In this document: piece by piece, positions 1 through 11,957 of the stretch
Layout: the number at the start of each line of letters is the position of its first letter
Position numbering within the stretch: the stretch's first letter is position 1
NCBI GenBank assembly: GCA_029718625.1
Contig: CM056379.1
Coordinates: 68,752,670 to 68,816,669, forward strand
Direction of reading: 5' to 3'
From: Synaphobranchus kaupii
Taxonomy: Eukaryota; Chordata; Actinopteri; Anguilliformes; Synaphobranchidae
DNA length: 64,000 nt
Position numbers and translations under genes: made by a program
Notes under the pieces: generated by a model
What the model saw: only the letters and a program-made list of their open reading frames with translations
What the model was told of the DNA's origin: nothing
Databases searched by the model: none

Positions 1-1120
1 CCAATTTACAAGCAATGCTTTTTGCAATTTTCCTTTTGTATATTTTAGAGGATTTATTCTTCGAAATAAACACAATAAAATGTTAATGGTTTCTGTAACA
101 TGTGACCAAGACACCTCAAACCAAGTTAACTGTAGTCAGAGACAGGATACCTCAAATCTACAACTGATTATTTTTCAAATTTTCCCTTTGTATATTTTAA
201 AGGAATTTTTCTTCAAGATAAATACACTAAAATGTCAATAGTTTCTGTGTCATGTGACGAAGATACCTCAAAGCAAATTGACTGTTGTCAGAGATAGTAT
301 AGCTCAAATTTCCCTCTCATAAATATATATTTTTTATTTTTCATCAAAATAAAACTACTAAAATTTCAATAGCTTCTGTGACATGTGACCAAGACACCTC
401 AAACCAAGTTGCCTGTTGTCAGAGACAGGATAGCTTAAATTTACAACTGACTATTTTTCAAATTTTCCCTTTATATATTTTAAAGGAATTTTTCTACAAA
501 ATAAATACACTAAAATGTCAATAGTTTCTGTAACATGTGACCAAGACACCTCAAACCAAGTTGCCTGTTGTCAGAGACAGGATACCTCAAATCTACAACT
601 GATTATTTTTAAAATTTTCCCTTTGTATATTTTAAAATAATTTTTCTCCAAAATAAATAAACTAAAATGTCAATAGTTTCTGTGTCATGTGACCAAGATA
701 CCTCAAAGGAAATTGACTGTTGTCAGAGAGTATAGCTCAAATTTCCCTCTTATAAATATATATTTTAAATTTTACTTCAAAATAGAACTACTAAAATTTC
801 AATAGCTTCTGTGACATATGATGAAGACGCATGCCTCAAACCAATTTTAGTGTTCTCAAAGACATTATAGCTCAAATATAGAGTTGATTATTTTTTTAAT
901 TTTCCGTTTGTAAATTTTAAATGAATTTTTCTTAAAATTTAAAATGCTAACATTTCAATAGCTTCTGTGACATGTCACTAAGATGCCTCAAACCAACTGT
1001 AATGTTGTCAGATACATTCTCCACTTTACAAGCAATGCTTTTTCCAATTTTCCTTTTGTAAATTTTAAATCGATTTTTATTCAAAATAAAAGCGCTAAAA
1101 TTTCAATAGCTTCTGTGACA
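1..1120 (+). repeat. Module, 8-mer cut by window start
   Basis: The window opens inside a T1. T2 (101), T3 (253), T2 (384), T2 (536), T3' (688), T4 (817) and T5 (973) follow, which is the standard 8-mer order. The sequence is nearly that of 20310-21579, but it lacks one 152-bp T2 and keeps two bases that are missing there. Confidence 0.85.
967..978. other. 12-base palindrome GTGACATGTCAC in the T5 anchor
   Basis: Where the anchor reads TGTCAC instead of TGTGAC it forms a perfect 12-base palindrome. It recurs at T4-T5 joints of the proximal part (anchors 973, 3679, 5827, 6804, 9169, 10644, 13458, 14933, 17747, 18724, 21432, 22750, 25564, 26541, 29249, 30567, 33275, 35266, 37168, 38209) and at the T1 at 8341. 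I found none beyond 39 kb. Confidence 0.6.
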
Positions 1121-1266
1121 TGTGACTAAGATGCCTCAAACCAACTAATTTTGTCAGATACATTCTCCAATTTACAAGCAATGCTTTTTGCAATTTTCCT
1201 TTTGTATATTTTAGAGGATTTATTCTTCGAAATAAACACACTAAAATGTTAAGAGTTTCTGTAACA

Positions 1267-1418
1267 TGTGACCAAGACACCTCAAACCAAGTTGCCTGTT
1301 GTCAGAGACAGGATACCTCAAATCTACAACTGATTATTTTTAAAATGTTCCCTTTGTATATTTTAAAGGAATTTTTCTTCAAAATAAATACACTAAAATG
1401 TCAATAGTTCCTGTGTCA
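1267..1418 (+). repeat. Reference monomer class T2 (152 bp)
   Basis: T2 starts TGTGACCAAGACACCTC and carries GACAGGATACCTCAAAT, then a body ending in AAATACACTAAAATG. A sub-variant has GACAGGATAGCTTAAAT and usually follows T3. T2 often occurs as a T2-T2 pair before T3'. Its length is the most constant of all the classes. Confidence 0.9.
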
Positions 1419-1549
1419 TGTGACGAAGATACCTCAAAGCAAATTGACTGTTGTCAGAGATAGTATAGCTCAAATTTCCATCTCATAAATATATATTTTT
1501 TATTTTTCATCAAAATAGAACTACTAGAATTTCAATAGCTTCTGTGACA
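1419..1549 (+). repeat. Reference monomer class T3 (131 bp)
   Basis: T3 is a short monomer starting TGTGACGAAGATACCTC. It is marked by GAGATAGTATAGCTC and by CATAAATATATATTTTTT in the middle. It lacks about 20 bp relative to T2. In the distal array its anchor is the palindromic form GTCACGTGAC. Confidence 0.9.
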
Positions 1550-2134
1550 TGTGACCAAGACACCTCAAACCAAGTTGCCTGTTGTCAGAGACAGGATAGC
1601 TTAAATTTACAACTGACTATTTTTCAAATTTTCCCTTTATATATTTTAAAGGAATTTTTCTTCAAAATAAATACACTAAAATGTCAATAGTTTCTGTAAC
1701 ATGTGACCAAGACACCTCAAAGGAAATTGACTGTTGTCAGAGAGTATAGCTAAAATGTCCCTCTTATAAATATATATTTTAAATTTTTCTTCAAAATAGA
1801 ACTACTAAAATTTCAATAGCTTCTGTGACATGTGATGAAGACGCACGCCTCAAACCAATTTTAGTGTTGTCAAAGACATTATAGCTCAAATATACAGTTG
1901 ATTATTTTTTTAATTTTCCGTTTGTAAATTTTAAATGAATTTTTCTTCAAATTTAAAATGCAAACATTCCAATAGCTTCTGTGACATGTGACTGAGATGC
2001 CTCAAACCAACTGTAATGTTGTCAGATACATTCGCCAATTTACAAGCAATGCTTTTTCCAATTTTCCTTTTGTATATTTTAGAGGATTTATTCTTCGAAA
2101 TAAACACAATAAAATGTTAATAGTTTCTGTAACA

Positions 2135-2352
2135 TGTGACCAAGACACCTCAAACCAAGTTGCCTGTTGTCAGAGACAGGATATCTCAAATCTACAACTG
2201 ATTATTTTTCAAATTTTTCCTTTTTATATTGTGAAGGAATTTTTCTTCAAAATAAATACACTAGAGTATAGCTCAAATTTCCATCTTATAAATATATATT
2301 TTTTATTTTTCATCAAAATAAAACGACTAAAATTTCAATAGCTTCTGTGACA
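2135..2352 (+). repeat. Reference fused segment F (218 bp, T2/T3 fusion)
   Basis: F begins as T2 (GACAGGATAT/ACCTC, then TTTTTATATTGTGAAGG) and passes at CACTAGAGTATAGCTC straight into the middle of a T3-type monomer. The T2 end and the whole T3 anchor are missing, a deletion of 63-65 bp depending on the parent. I count sixteen copies, starting at 2135, 4845, 6126, 8491, 12108, 12780, 16397, 17069, 18046, 24214, 24886, 25863, 34588, 39673, 41795 and 43917. Three of them (6126, 18046, 25863) read CACTACAGTATAG at the junction. Confidence 0.88.
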
Positions 2353-2508
2353 TATGATGAAGACGGACGCCTCAAACCAATTTTAGTGTTGTCAAAGACA
2401 TTATAGCTCAAATATAGAGTTGATTATTTTTTTAATTTTCCGTTTGTAAATTTTAAATGAATTTTTCTTCAAATTTAAAATGCAAACATTTCAATAGCTT
2501 CTGTGACA
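2353..2508 (+). repeat. Reference monomer class T4 (156 bp)
   Basis: T4 has a degenerate anchor (CATATGAT or CATGTGATG) followed by GAAGACGCACGCCTC or close variants. This is four bases longer than the matching place in the other classes, probably a small GCAC duplication. It also carries TTTCCGTTTGTAAA. T4 is nearly always followed by T5. In the distal array the copies lose four bases just before the next anchor (TTCTGATGTGAC), giving 152 bp. Confidence 0.88.
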
Positions 2509-2656
2509 TGTGACTAAGATGCCTCAAACCAACTGTAATGTTGTCAGATACATTCTCCAATTTACAAGCAATGCTTTTTCCAATTTTCCTTTTGTAAATT
2601 TTAAATAGATTTTTATTCAAAATAAAAGCACTAAAATTTCAATAGCTTCTGTGACA
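2509..2656 (+). repeat. Reference monomer class T5 (148 bp), module closer
   Basis: T5 starts TGTGACTAAGATGCCTC like T1 and shares its first half with T1. It differs by CTGTAATGTTGTCAG, by CTTTTTCCAATTTTCC and by the tail GATTTTTATTC. It closes nearly every module. A 149-bp form has one extra T (ATGGTTTTTTCC), for example at 5827, 8192 and 9169. Confidence 0.88.
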
Positions 2657-2806
2657 TGTGACTAAGATGCCTCAAACCAACTAATTTTGTCAGATACATT
2701 ACTTCTCCAATTTACAAGCAATGCTTTTTGCAATTTTCCTTTTGTATATTTTAGAGGATTTATTCTTCGAAATAAACACACTAAAATGTTAAGAGTTTCT
2801 GTAACG
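2657..2806 (+). repeat. Reference monomer class T1 (150 bp), module opener
   Basis: T1 starts with the anchor TGTGACTAAGATGCCTC. It is recognised by AGATACATTACTTCTCC and by GAGGATTTATTCTTC near its end. Almost every higher-order module in the window begins with T1. A 146-bp form lacks four bases (ACTT) before CTCC; it opens twelve modules (1121, 6952, 10792, 15081, 18872, 21580, 22898, 26689, 29397, 30715, 33423, 38357). From 45.6 kb on, the TTCG in its tail has become TTCA. Confidence 0.9.
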
Positions 2807-3393
2807 TGTGACCAAGACACCTCAAACCAAGTTGCCTGTTGTCAGAGACAGGATACCTCAAATCTACAACTGATTATTTTTAAAATGTTCCCTTTGTATA
2901 TTTTAAAGGAATTTTTCTTCAAAATAAATACACTAAAATGTCAATAGTTCCTGTGTCATGTGACGAAGATACCTCAAAGCAAATTGACTGTTGTCAGAGA
3001 TAGTATAGCTCAAATTTCCATCTCATAAATATATATTTTTTATTTTTCATCAAAATCGAACTACTAAAATTTCAATAGCTTCTGTGACATGTGACCAAGA
3101 CACCTCAAACCAAGTTGCCTGTTGTCAGAGACAGGATAGCTTAAATTTGCAACTGACTATTTTTCAAATTTTCCCTTTATATATTTTAAAGGAATTTTTC
3201 TTCAAAATAAATACACTAAAATGTCAATAGTTTCTGTAACATGTGACCAAGACACCTCAAACCAAGTTGCCTGTTGTCAGAGACAGGATACGTCAAATCT
3301 ACAACTGATTATTTTTAAAATTTTCCCTTTGTATATTTTAAAAGAATTTTTCTCCAAAATAAATAAACTAAAATGTCAATAGTTTCTGTGTCA

Positions 3394-3522
3394 TGTGACC
3401 AAGATACCTCAAAGGAAATTGACTGTTGTCAGAGAGTATAGCTCAAATTTCCCTCTTATAAATATATATTTTAAATTTTTCTTCAAAATAGAACTACTAA
3501 AATTTCAATAGCTTCTGTGACA
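3394..3522 (+). repeat. Reference monomer class T3' (129 bp; 127 bp in some distal units)
   Basis: T3' is close to T3 but has CTCAAAGGAAATTGAC, GAGAGTATAGCTC (shorter by two bases) and CTTATAAATATATATTTT. It normally sits between a T2 pair and T4. A 127-bp form lacking a further two bases in the AT stretch marks distal units at 49095, 52004, 56079 and 58988. Confidence 0.88.
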
Positions 3523-4694
3523 TATGATGAAGACGCATGCCTCAAACCAATTTTAGTGTTCTCAAAGACATTATAGCTCAAATATAGAGATGATCATTTT
3601 TTAAATTTTCCGTTTGTAAATTTTAAATGAATTTTTCTTAAATTTTAAAATGCTAACATTTCAATAGCTTCTGTGACATGTCACTAAGATGCCTCAAACC
3701 AACTGTAATGTTGTCAGATACATTCTCCAATTTACAAGCAATGCTTTTTGCAATTTTCCTTTTGTATATTTTAGAGGATTTATTCTTCGAAATAAACACA
3801 CTAAAATGTTAAGAGTTTCTGTAACATGTGACCAAGACACCTCAAACCAAGTTGCCTGTTGTCAGAGACAGGATACCTCAAATCTACAACTGATTATTTT
3901 TAAAATGTTCCCTTTGTATATTTTAAAGGAATTTTTCTTCAAAATAAATACACTAAAATGTCAATAGTTCCTGTGTCATGTGACGAAGATATCTCAAAGC
4001 AAATTGACTGTTGTCAGAGATAGTATAGCTCAAATTTCCATCTCATAAATATATATTTTTTATTTTTCATCAAAATAGAACTACTAGAATTTCAATAGCT
4101 TCTGTGACATGTGACCAAGACACCTCAAACCAAGTTGCCTGTTGTCAGAGACAGGATAGCTTAAATTTACAACTGACTATTTTTCAAATTTTCCCTTTAT
4201 ATATTTTAAAGGAATTTTTCTTCAAAATAAATACACTAAAATGTCAATAGTTTCTGTAACATGTGACCAAGACACCTCAAAGGAAATTGACTGTTGTCAG
4301 AGAGTATAGCTAAAATTTCCCTCTTATAAATATATATTTTAAATTTTTCTTCAAAATAGAACTACTAAAATTTCAATAGCTTCTGTGACATGTGATGAAG
4401 ACGCACGCCTCAAACCAATTTTAGTGTTGTCAAAGACATTATAGCTCAAATATACAGTTGATTATTTTTTTAATTTTCCGTTTGTAAATTTTAAATGAAT
4501 TTTTCTTCAAATTTAAAATGCAAACATTCCAATAGCTTCTGTGACATGTGACTGAGATGCCTCAAACCAACTGTAATGTTGTCAGATACATTCGCCAATT
4601 TACCAGCAATGCTTTTTCCAATTTTCCTTTTGTAAATTTTAAATAGATTTTTATTCAAAATAAAAGCAATAAAATTTCAATAGCTTCTGTGACA

Positions 4695-5975
4695 TGTGAC
4701 TAAGATGCCTCAAACCAACTAATGTTGTCAGATACATTACCTCTCCAATTTACAAGCAATGCTTTTTGCAATTTTCCTTTTGTATATTTTAGAGGATTTA
4801 TTCTTCGAAATAAACACAATAAAATGTTAATAGTTTCTGTAACATGTGACCAAGACACCTCAAACCAAGTTGCCTGTTGTCAGAGACAGGATACCTCAAA
4901 TCTACAACTGATTATTTTTCAAATTTTTCCTTTTTATATTGTGAAGGAATTTTTCTTCAAAATAAATACACTAGAGTATAGCTCAAATTTCCATCTTATA
5001 AATATATATTTTTTATTTTTCATCAAAATAAAACGACTAAAATTTCAATAGCTTCTGTGACATATGATGAAGACGGACGCCTCAAACCAATTTTAGTGTT
5101 GTCAAAGACATTATAGCTCAAATATAGAGTTGATTATTTTTTTAATTTTCCGTTTGTAAATTTTAAATGAATTTTTCTTCAAATTTAAAATGCAAACATT
5201 TCACTAGCTTCTGTGACATGTGACTAAGATGCCTCAAACCAACTGTAATGTTGTCAGATACATTCTCCAATTTACAAGCAATGCTTTTTCCAATTTTCCT
5301 TTTGTAAATTTTAAATAGATTTTTATTCAAAATAAAAGCACTAAAATGTCAATAGCTTCTGTGACATATGATGAAGACGCATGCCTCAAACCAATTTTAG
5401 TGTTCTCAAAGACATTATAGCTCAAATATAGAGTTGATTATTTTTTTAATTTTCCGTTTGTAAATTTTAAATAAATTTTTCTTCAAATTTAAAATGCTAA
5501 CATTTCAATAGCTTCTGTGACATGTGACTAAGATGCCTCAAACCAACTGTAATGTTGTCAGATACATTCTCCAATTTACAAGCAATGCTTTTTCCAATTT
5601 TCCTTTTGTAAATTTTAAATAGATTTTTATTCAAAATAAAAGCACTAAAATGTCAATAGCTTCTGTGACATATGATGAAGACGCATGCCTCAAACCAATT
5701 TTAGTGTTCTCAAAGACATTATAGCTCAAATATAGAGTTGATTATTTTTTTAATTTTCCGTTTGTAAATTTTAAATTAATTTTTCTTCAAATTTAAAATG
5801 CTAACATTTCAATAGCTTCTGTGACATGTCACTAAGATGCCTCAAACCAACTGTAATGTTGTCAGATACATTCTCCAATTTACAAGCAATGGTTTTTTCC
5901 AATTTTCCTTTTGTAAATTTTAAATCGATTTTTATTCAAAATAAAAGCACTAAAATTTCAATAGCTTCTGTGACA
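4695..5975 (+). repeat. Module T1-F followed by three T4-T5 dimers
   Basis: T1 4695 and F 4845 are followed by three consecutive T4-T5 pairs starting at 5063, 5367 and 5671 (304, 304 and 305 bp). The second and third pairs are almost the same, down to CATATGATGAAGACGCATGCC. This is the longest run of the dimer in the window. Confidence 0.87.
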
Positions 5976-6951
5976 TGTGACTAAGATGCCTCAAACCAAC
6001 TAATTTTGTCAGATACATTACTTCTCCAATTTACAAGCAATGCTTTTTGCAATTTTCCTTTTGTATATTTTAGAGGATTTATTCTTCGAAATAAACACAC
6101 TAAAATGTTAAGAGTTTCTGTAACGTGTGACCAAGACACCTCAAACCAAGTTGCCTGTTGTCAGAGACAGGATACCTCAAATCTACAACTGATTATTTTT
6201 CAAATTTTTCCTTTTTATATTGTGAAGGAATTTTTCTTCAAAATAAATACACTACAGTATAGCTCAAATTTCCATCTTATAAATATATATTTTTTATTTT
6301 TCATCAAAATAAAACGACTAAAATTTCAATAGCTTCTGTGACATATGATGAAGACGGACGCCTCAAACCAATTTTAGTGTTGTCAAAGACATTATAGCTC
6401 AAATATAGAGTTGATTATTTTTTTAATTTTCCGTTTGTAAATTTTAAATGAATTTTTCTTCAAATTTAAAATGCAAACATTTCAATAGCTTCTGTGACAT
6501 GTGACTAAGATGCCTCAAACCAACTGTAATGTTGTCAGATACATTCTCCAATTTACAAGCAATGCTTTTTCCAATTTTCCTTTTGTAAATTTTAATTAGA
6601 TTTTTATTCAAAATAAAAGCACTAAAATGTCAATAGCTTCTGTGACATATGATGAAGACGCATGCCTCAAACCAATTTTAGTGTTCTCAAAGACATTATA
6701 GCTCAAATATAGAGTTGATTATTTTTTTAATTTTCCGTTTGTAAATTTTAAATAAATTTTTCTTAAAATTTAAAATGCTAACATTTCAATAGCTTCTGTG
6801 ACATGTCACTAAGATGCCTCAAACCAACTGTAATGTTGTCAGATACATTCTCCACTTTACAAGCAATGCTTTTTCCAATTTTCCTTTTGTAAATTTTAAA
6901 TCGATTTTTATTCAAAATAAAAGCGCTAAAATTTCAATAGCTTCTGTGACA
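5976..6951 (+). repeat. Module T1-F-T4-T5-T4-T5 (976 bp)
   Basis: Segments start at 5976, 6126 (F, with the CACTACAG junction), 6344, 6500, 6648 and 6804. It matches the modules at 17896 and 25713 in order and junction form. At 17896 and 25713 the anchor-side motif TTTTGTCAG reads TTTTGACAG. Confidence 0.86.
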
Positions 6952-8340
6952 TGTGACTAAGATGCCTCAAACCAACTAATTTTGTCAGATACATTCTCCA
7001 ATTTACAAGCAATGCTTTTTGCAATTTTCCTTTTGTATATTTTAGAGGATTTATTCTTCGAAATAAACACACTAAAATGTTAAGAGTTTCTGTAACATGT
7101 GACCAAGACACCTCAAACCAAGTTGCCTGTTGTCAGAGACAGGATACCTCAAATCTACAACTGATTATTTTTAAAATGTTCCCTTTGTATATTTTAAAGG
7201 AATTTTTCTTCAAAATAAATACACTAAAATGTCAATAGTTCCTGTGTCATGTGACGAAGATACCTCAAAGCAAATTGACTGTTGTCAGAGATAGTATAGC
7301 TCAAATTTCCATCTCATAAATATATATTTTTTATTTTTCATCAAAATCGAACTACTAAAATTTCAATAGCTTCTGTGACATGTGACCAAGACACCTCAAA
7401 CCAAGTTGCCTGTTGTCAGAGACAGGATAGCTTAAATTTGCAACTGACTATTTTTCAAATTTTCCCTTTATATATTTTAAAGTAATTTTTCTTCAAAATA
7501 AATACACTAAAATGTCAATAGTTTCTGTAACATGTGACCAAGACACCTCAAACCAAGTTGCCTGTTGTCAGAGACAGGAAACCTCAAATCTACAACTACT
7601 TATTTTTAAAATTTTCCCTTTGTATATTTTAAAAGAATTTTTCTCCAAAATAAATAAACTAAAATGTCAATAGTTTCTGTGTCATGTGACCAAGATACCT
7701 CAAAGGAAATTGACTGTTGTCAGAGAGTATAGCTCAAATTTCCCTCTTATTAATATATATTTTAAATTTTTCTTCAAAATAGAACTACTAAAATTTCAAT
7801 AGCTTCTGTGACATGTGATGAAGACGCACGCCTAAAACCAATTTTAGTGTTGTCAAAGACATTATACCTCAAATATACAGTTGATTATTTTTTTAATTTT
7901 GCCTTTGTATATTTTAAAGGAATTTTTCTTCAAAATAAATACACTAGAGTATAGCTCAAATTTCGTTCTTATAAATATATATTTTTTATTTTTCTTCAAA
8001 ATAGAACTACTAAAATTTCAATAGCTTCTGTGACATGTGATGAAGACGCACGCCTCAAACCAATTTTAGTGCTGTCAAAGACATTATAGCTCAAATATAC
8101 AGTTGATTATTTTTTTAATTTTCCGTTTGTAAATTTTAAATGAATTTTTCTTCAAATTTAAAATGGAAACATTCCAATAGCTTCTGTGACATGTGACTGA
8201 GATGCCTCAAACCAACTGTAATGTTGTCAGATACATTCTCCAATTTACAAGCAATGGTTTTTTCCAATTTTCCTTTTGTAAATTTTAAATCGATTTTTAT
8301 TCAAAATAAAAGCACTAAAATTTCAATAGCTTCTGTGACA
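6952..8340 (+). repeat. Module with recombinant X (1389 bp)
   Basis: T1 (146 bp) 6952, T2 7098, T3 7250, T2 7381, T2 7533, T3' 7685, X 7814, T4 8036, T5 (149 bp) 8192. Same order as the 1388-bp modules at 18872, 26689 and 30715, but with a 149-bp T5. T4 has TGGAAACATTCC, a rare variant otherwise seen only near 34260. Confidence 0.86.
7814..8035 (+). repeat. Reference recombinant segment X (222 bp, T4/F)
   Basis: X starts as T4 (TGTGATGAAGACGCACGCC) and switches at TTTGCCTTTGTATATTTT to a T2-type body. It then crosses the same CACTAGAGTATAGCTC junction as F. It is four bases longer than F because it keeps the longer T4 start. Four copies begin at 7814, 19734, 27551 and 31577. The shared junction implies that F arose once and recombined into T4 later. 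Confidence 0.85.
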
Positions 8341-9317
8341 TGTCACTAAGATGCCTCAAACCAACTAATTTTGTCAGATACATTACTTCTCCAATTTACA
8401 AGCAATGCTTTTTGCAATTTTCCTTTTGTATATTTTAGAGGATTTATTCTTCGAAATAAACACACTAAAATGTTAAGAGTTTCTGTAACGTGTGACCAAG
8501 ACACCTCAAACCAAGTTGCCTGTTGTCAGAGACAGGATACCTCAAATCTACAACTGATTATTTTTCTAATTTTTCCTTTTTATATTGTGAAGGAATTTTT
8601 CTTCAAAATAAATACACTAGAGTATAGCTCAAATTTCCATCTTATAAATATATATTTTTTATTTTTCATCAAAATAAAACGACTAAAATTTCAATAGCTT
8701 CTGTGACATATGATGAAGACGGACGCCTCAAACCAATTTTAGTGTTGTCAAAGACATTATAGCTCAAATATAGAGTTGATTATTTTTTTAATTTTCCGTT
8801 TGTAAATTTTAAATGAATTTTTCTTCAAATTTAAAATGCAAACATTTCAATAGCTTCTGTGACATGTGACTAAGATGCCTCAACCCAACTGTAATGTTGT
8901 CAGATACATTCTCCAATTTACAAGCAATGCTTTTTCCAATTTTCCTTTTGTAAATTTTAAATAGATTTTTATTCAAATTAAAAGCACTAAAATGTCAATA
9001 GCTTCTGTGACATATGATGAAGACGCATGCCTCAAACCAATTTTAGTGTTCTCAAAGACATTATAGCTCAAATATAGAGTTGAATATTTTTTTAATTTTC
9101 CGTTTGTAAATTTTAAATGAATTTTTCTTCAAATTTAAAATGCTAACATTTCAATAGCTTCTGTGACATGTCACTAAGATGCCTCAAACCAACTGTAATG
9201 TTGTCAGATACATTCTCCAATTTACAAGCAATGGTTTTTTCCAATTTTCCTTTTGTAAATTTTAAATCGATTTTTATTCAAAATAAAAGCACTAAAATTT
9301 CACTAGCTTCTGTGACA
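8341..9317 (+). repeat. Module T1-F-T4-T5-T4-T5 (977 bp)
   Basis: Segments start at 8341, 8491 (F), 8709, 8865, 9013 and 9169. The T1 anchor reads TGTCAC rather than TGTGAC. The T5 at 8865 has the private CTCAACCCAACTG, shared with 12630-13606 and 34438-35414. Confidence 0.86.
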
Positions 9318-10791
9318 TGTGACTAAGATGCCTCAAACCAAATAATTTTGTCAGATACATTACTTCTCCAATTTACAAGCAATGCTTTTTGCAATTTTCC
9401 TTTTGTATATTTTAGAGGATTTATTCTTCGAAATAAACACACTAAAATGTTAAGAGTTTCTGTAACGTGTGACCAAGACACCTCAAACCAAGTTGCCTGT
9501 TGTCAGAGACAGGATACCTCAAATCTACAACTGATTATTTTTAAAATGTTCCCTTTGTATATTTTAAAGGAATTTTTCTTCAAAATAAATACACTAAAAT
9601 GTCAATAGTTCCTGTGTCATGTGACGAAGATACCTCAAAGCAAATTGACTGTTGTCAGAGATAGTATAGCTCAAATTTCCATCTCATAAATATATATTTT
9701 TTATTTTTCATCAAAATCGAACTACTAAAATTTCAATAGCTTCTGTGACATGTGACCAAGACACCTCAAACCAAGTTGCCTGTTGTCAGAGACAGGATAG
9801 CTTAAAATTGCAACTGACTATTTTTCAAATTTTCCCTTTATATATTTTAAAGGAATTTTTCTTCAAAATAAATACACTAAAATGTCAATAGTTTCTGTAA
9901 CATGTGACCAAGACACCTAAAACCAAGTTGCCTGTTGTCAGAGACAGGAAACCTCAAATCTACAACTAATTATTTTTAAAATTTTCCCTTTGTATATTTT
10001 AAAAGAATTTTTCTCCAAAATAAATAAACTAAAATGTCAATAGTTTCTGTGTCATGTGACCAAGATACCTCAAAGGAAATTGACTGTTGTCAGAGAGTAT
10101 AGCTCAAATTTCCCTCTTATAAATATATATTTTAAATTTTTCTTCAAAATAGAACTACTAAAATTTCAATAGCTTCTGTGACATATGATGAAGACGCACG
10201 CCTCAAACCAAGTTTACTGTTGTCAAAGACATTATAGCTCAAATATACAGTTGATTATTTTTTAAATTTTCCGTTTGTAAATTTAAAATGAATTTTTCTT
10301 CAAATTTAAAATGCTAACATTTCAATAGCTTCTGTGACATGTGATTAAGATGCCTCAAACCAACTATAATGTTGTCAGATACATTCTCCAATTTACAAGC
10401 AATGCTTTTTCCAATTTTCCTTTTGTAAATTTTAAATAGATTTTTATTCAAAATAAAAGCACTAAAATGTCAATAGCTTCTGTGACATATGATGAAGACG
10501 CATGCCTCAAACCAATTTTAGTGTTCTCAAAGACATTATAGCTCAAATATAGAGTTGATTATTTTTTTAATTTTCCGTTTGTAAATTTTAAATGAATTTT
10601 TCTTAAAATTTAAAATGCTAACATTTCAATAGCTTCTGTGACATGTCACTAAGATGCCTCAAACCAACTGTAATGTTGTCAGATACATTCTCCACTTTAC
10701 AAGCAATGCTTTTTCCAATTTTCCTTTTGTAAATTTTAAATCGATTTTTATTCAAAATAAAACCGCTAAAATTTCAATAGCTTCTGTGACA
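9318..10791 (+). repeat. Module, 10-mer (1474 bp)
   Basis: The standard 8-mer (T1 9318, T2 9468, T3 9620, T2 9751, T2 9903, T3' 10055, T4 10184, T5 10340) is extended by one more T4-T5 dimer (10488, 10644). It is the first module of the 4289-bp HOR. The matching module is 13607-15080. Confidence 0.87.
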
Positions 10792-11957
10792 TGTGACTAA
10801 GATGCCTCAAACCAACTAATTTTGTCAGATACATTCTCCAATTTACAAGCAATGCTTTTTGCAATTTTCCTTTTGTATATTTTAGAGGATTTATTCTTCG
10901 AAATAAACACACTAAAATGTTAAGAGTTTCTGTAACATGTGACCAAGACACCTCAAACCAAGTTGCCTGTTGTCAGAGACAGGATACCTCAAATCTACAA
11001 CTGATTATTTTTAAAATGTTCCCTTTGTATATTTTAAAGGAATTTTTCTTCAAAATAAATACACTAAAATGTCAATAGTTCCTGTGTCATGTGACGAAGA
11101 TACCTCAAAGCAAATTGACTGTTGTCAGAGATAGTATAGCTCAAATTTCCATCTCATAAATATATATTTTTTATTTTTCATCAAAATCGAACTACTAAAA
11201 TTTCAATAGCTTCTGTGACATGTGACCAAGACACCTCAAACCAAGTTGCCTGTTGTCAGAGACAGGATAGCTTAAATTTGCAACTGACTATTTTTCAAAT
11301 TTTCCCTTTATATATCTTAAAGGAATTTTTCTTCAAAATAAATACACTAAAATGTCAATAGTTTCTGTAACATGTGACCAAGACACCTCAAACCAAGTTG
11401 CCTGTTGTCAGAGACAGGAAACCTCAAATCTACAACTAATTATTTTTAAAATTTTCCCTTTGTATATTTTAAAAGAATTTTTCTCCAAAATAAATAAACT
11501 AAAATGTCAATAGTTTCTGTGTCATGTGACCAAGATACCTCAAAGGAAATTGACTGTTGTCAGAGAGTATAGCTCAAATTTCCCTCTTATTAATATATAT
11601 TTTAAATTTTTCTTCAAAATAGAACTACTAAAATTTCAATAGCTTCTGTGACATGTGATGAAGACGCACGCCTCAAACCAATTTTAGTGTTGTCAAAGAC
11701 ATTATAGCTCAAATATACAGTTGATTATTTTTTAAATTTTCCGTTTGTAAATTTTAAATGAATTTTTCTTCAAATTTAAAATGCAAACATTCCAATAGCT
11801 TCTGTGACATGTGACTGAGATGCCTCAAACCAACTGTAATGTTGTCAGATACATTCGCCAATTTACAAGCAATGCTTTTTCCAATTTTCCTTTTGTAAAT
11901 TTTAAATAGATTTTTATTCAAAATAAAAGCAATAAAATTTCAATAGCTTCTGTGACA
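10792..11957 (+). repeat. Module, 8-mer (1166 bp)
   Basis: T1 (146 bp) 10792, T2 10938, T3 11090, T2 11221, T2 11373, T3' 11525, T4 11654, T5 11810. The second T2 has GACAGGAAACCTC, and the T5 anchor reads TGTGACTGAG. The same module recurs at 15081, 22898 and 38357. Confidence 0.87.

Larger units (their letters stand above)
1121..2656 (+). repeat. Module, 10 segments with two hybrid monomers
   Basis: Order: T1 (146 bp, 1121), T2 1267, T3 1419, T2 1550, a T2/T3' hybrid 1702, T4 1831, a T5/T1 hybrid 1987, F 2135, T4 2353, T5 2509. The T5/T1 hybrid joins what elsewhere are two modules. From about 1170 to 2050 it matches 3730-4610 at an offset of 2560 bp. Confidence 0.85.
2657..4694 (+). repeat. 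Module, 14 segments (two modules merged)
   Basis: Order: T1 2657, T2 2807, T3 2959, T2 3090, T2 3242, T3' 3394, T4 3523, a T5/T1 hybrid 3679, T2 3827, T3 3979, T2 4110, a T2/T3' hybrid 4262, T4 4391, T5 4547. The hybrid at 3679 has a T5 first half and a T1 second half, so the usual T5-T1 boundary is lost. Confidence 0.85.

Noticed and set aside
1201..1260. CENP-B box in T1 (TTCTTCGAAATAAACACA)
   Set aside because: It has TTCG, the central A and one C at the right spacing, but not the CGGG end of the consensus NTTCGNNNNANNCGGGN. The TTCG itself is lost in the distal array.
1095..1280. Twelve copies of a 61-aa minus-strand open frame
   Set aside because: It exists only where T1 is the 146-bp form, because the four-base loss shifts the frame past a stop. 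It spans the T5-T1-T2 joints and is a by-product of the repeat.
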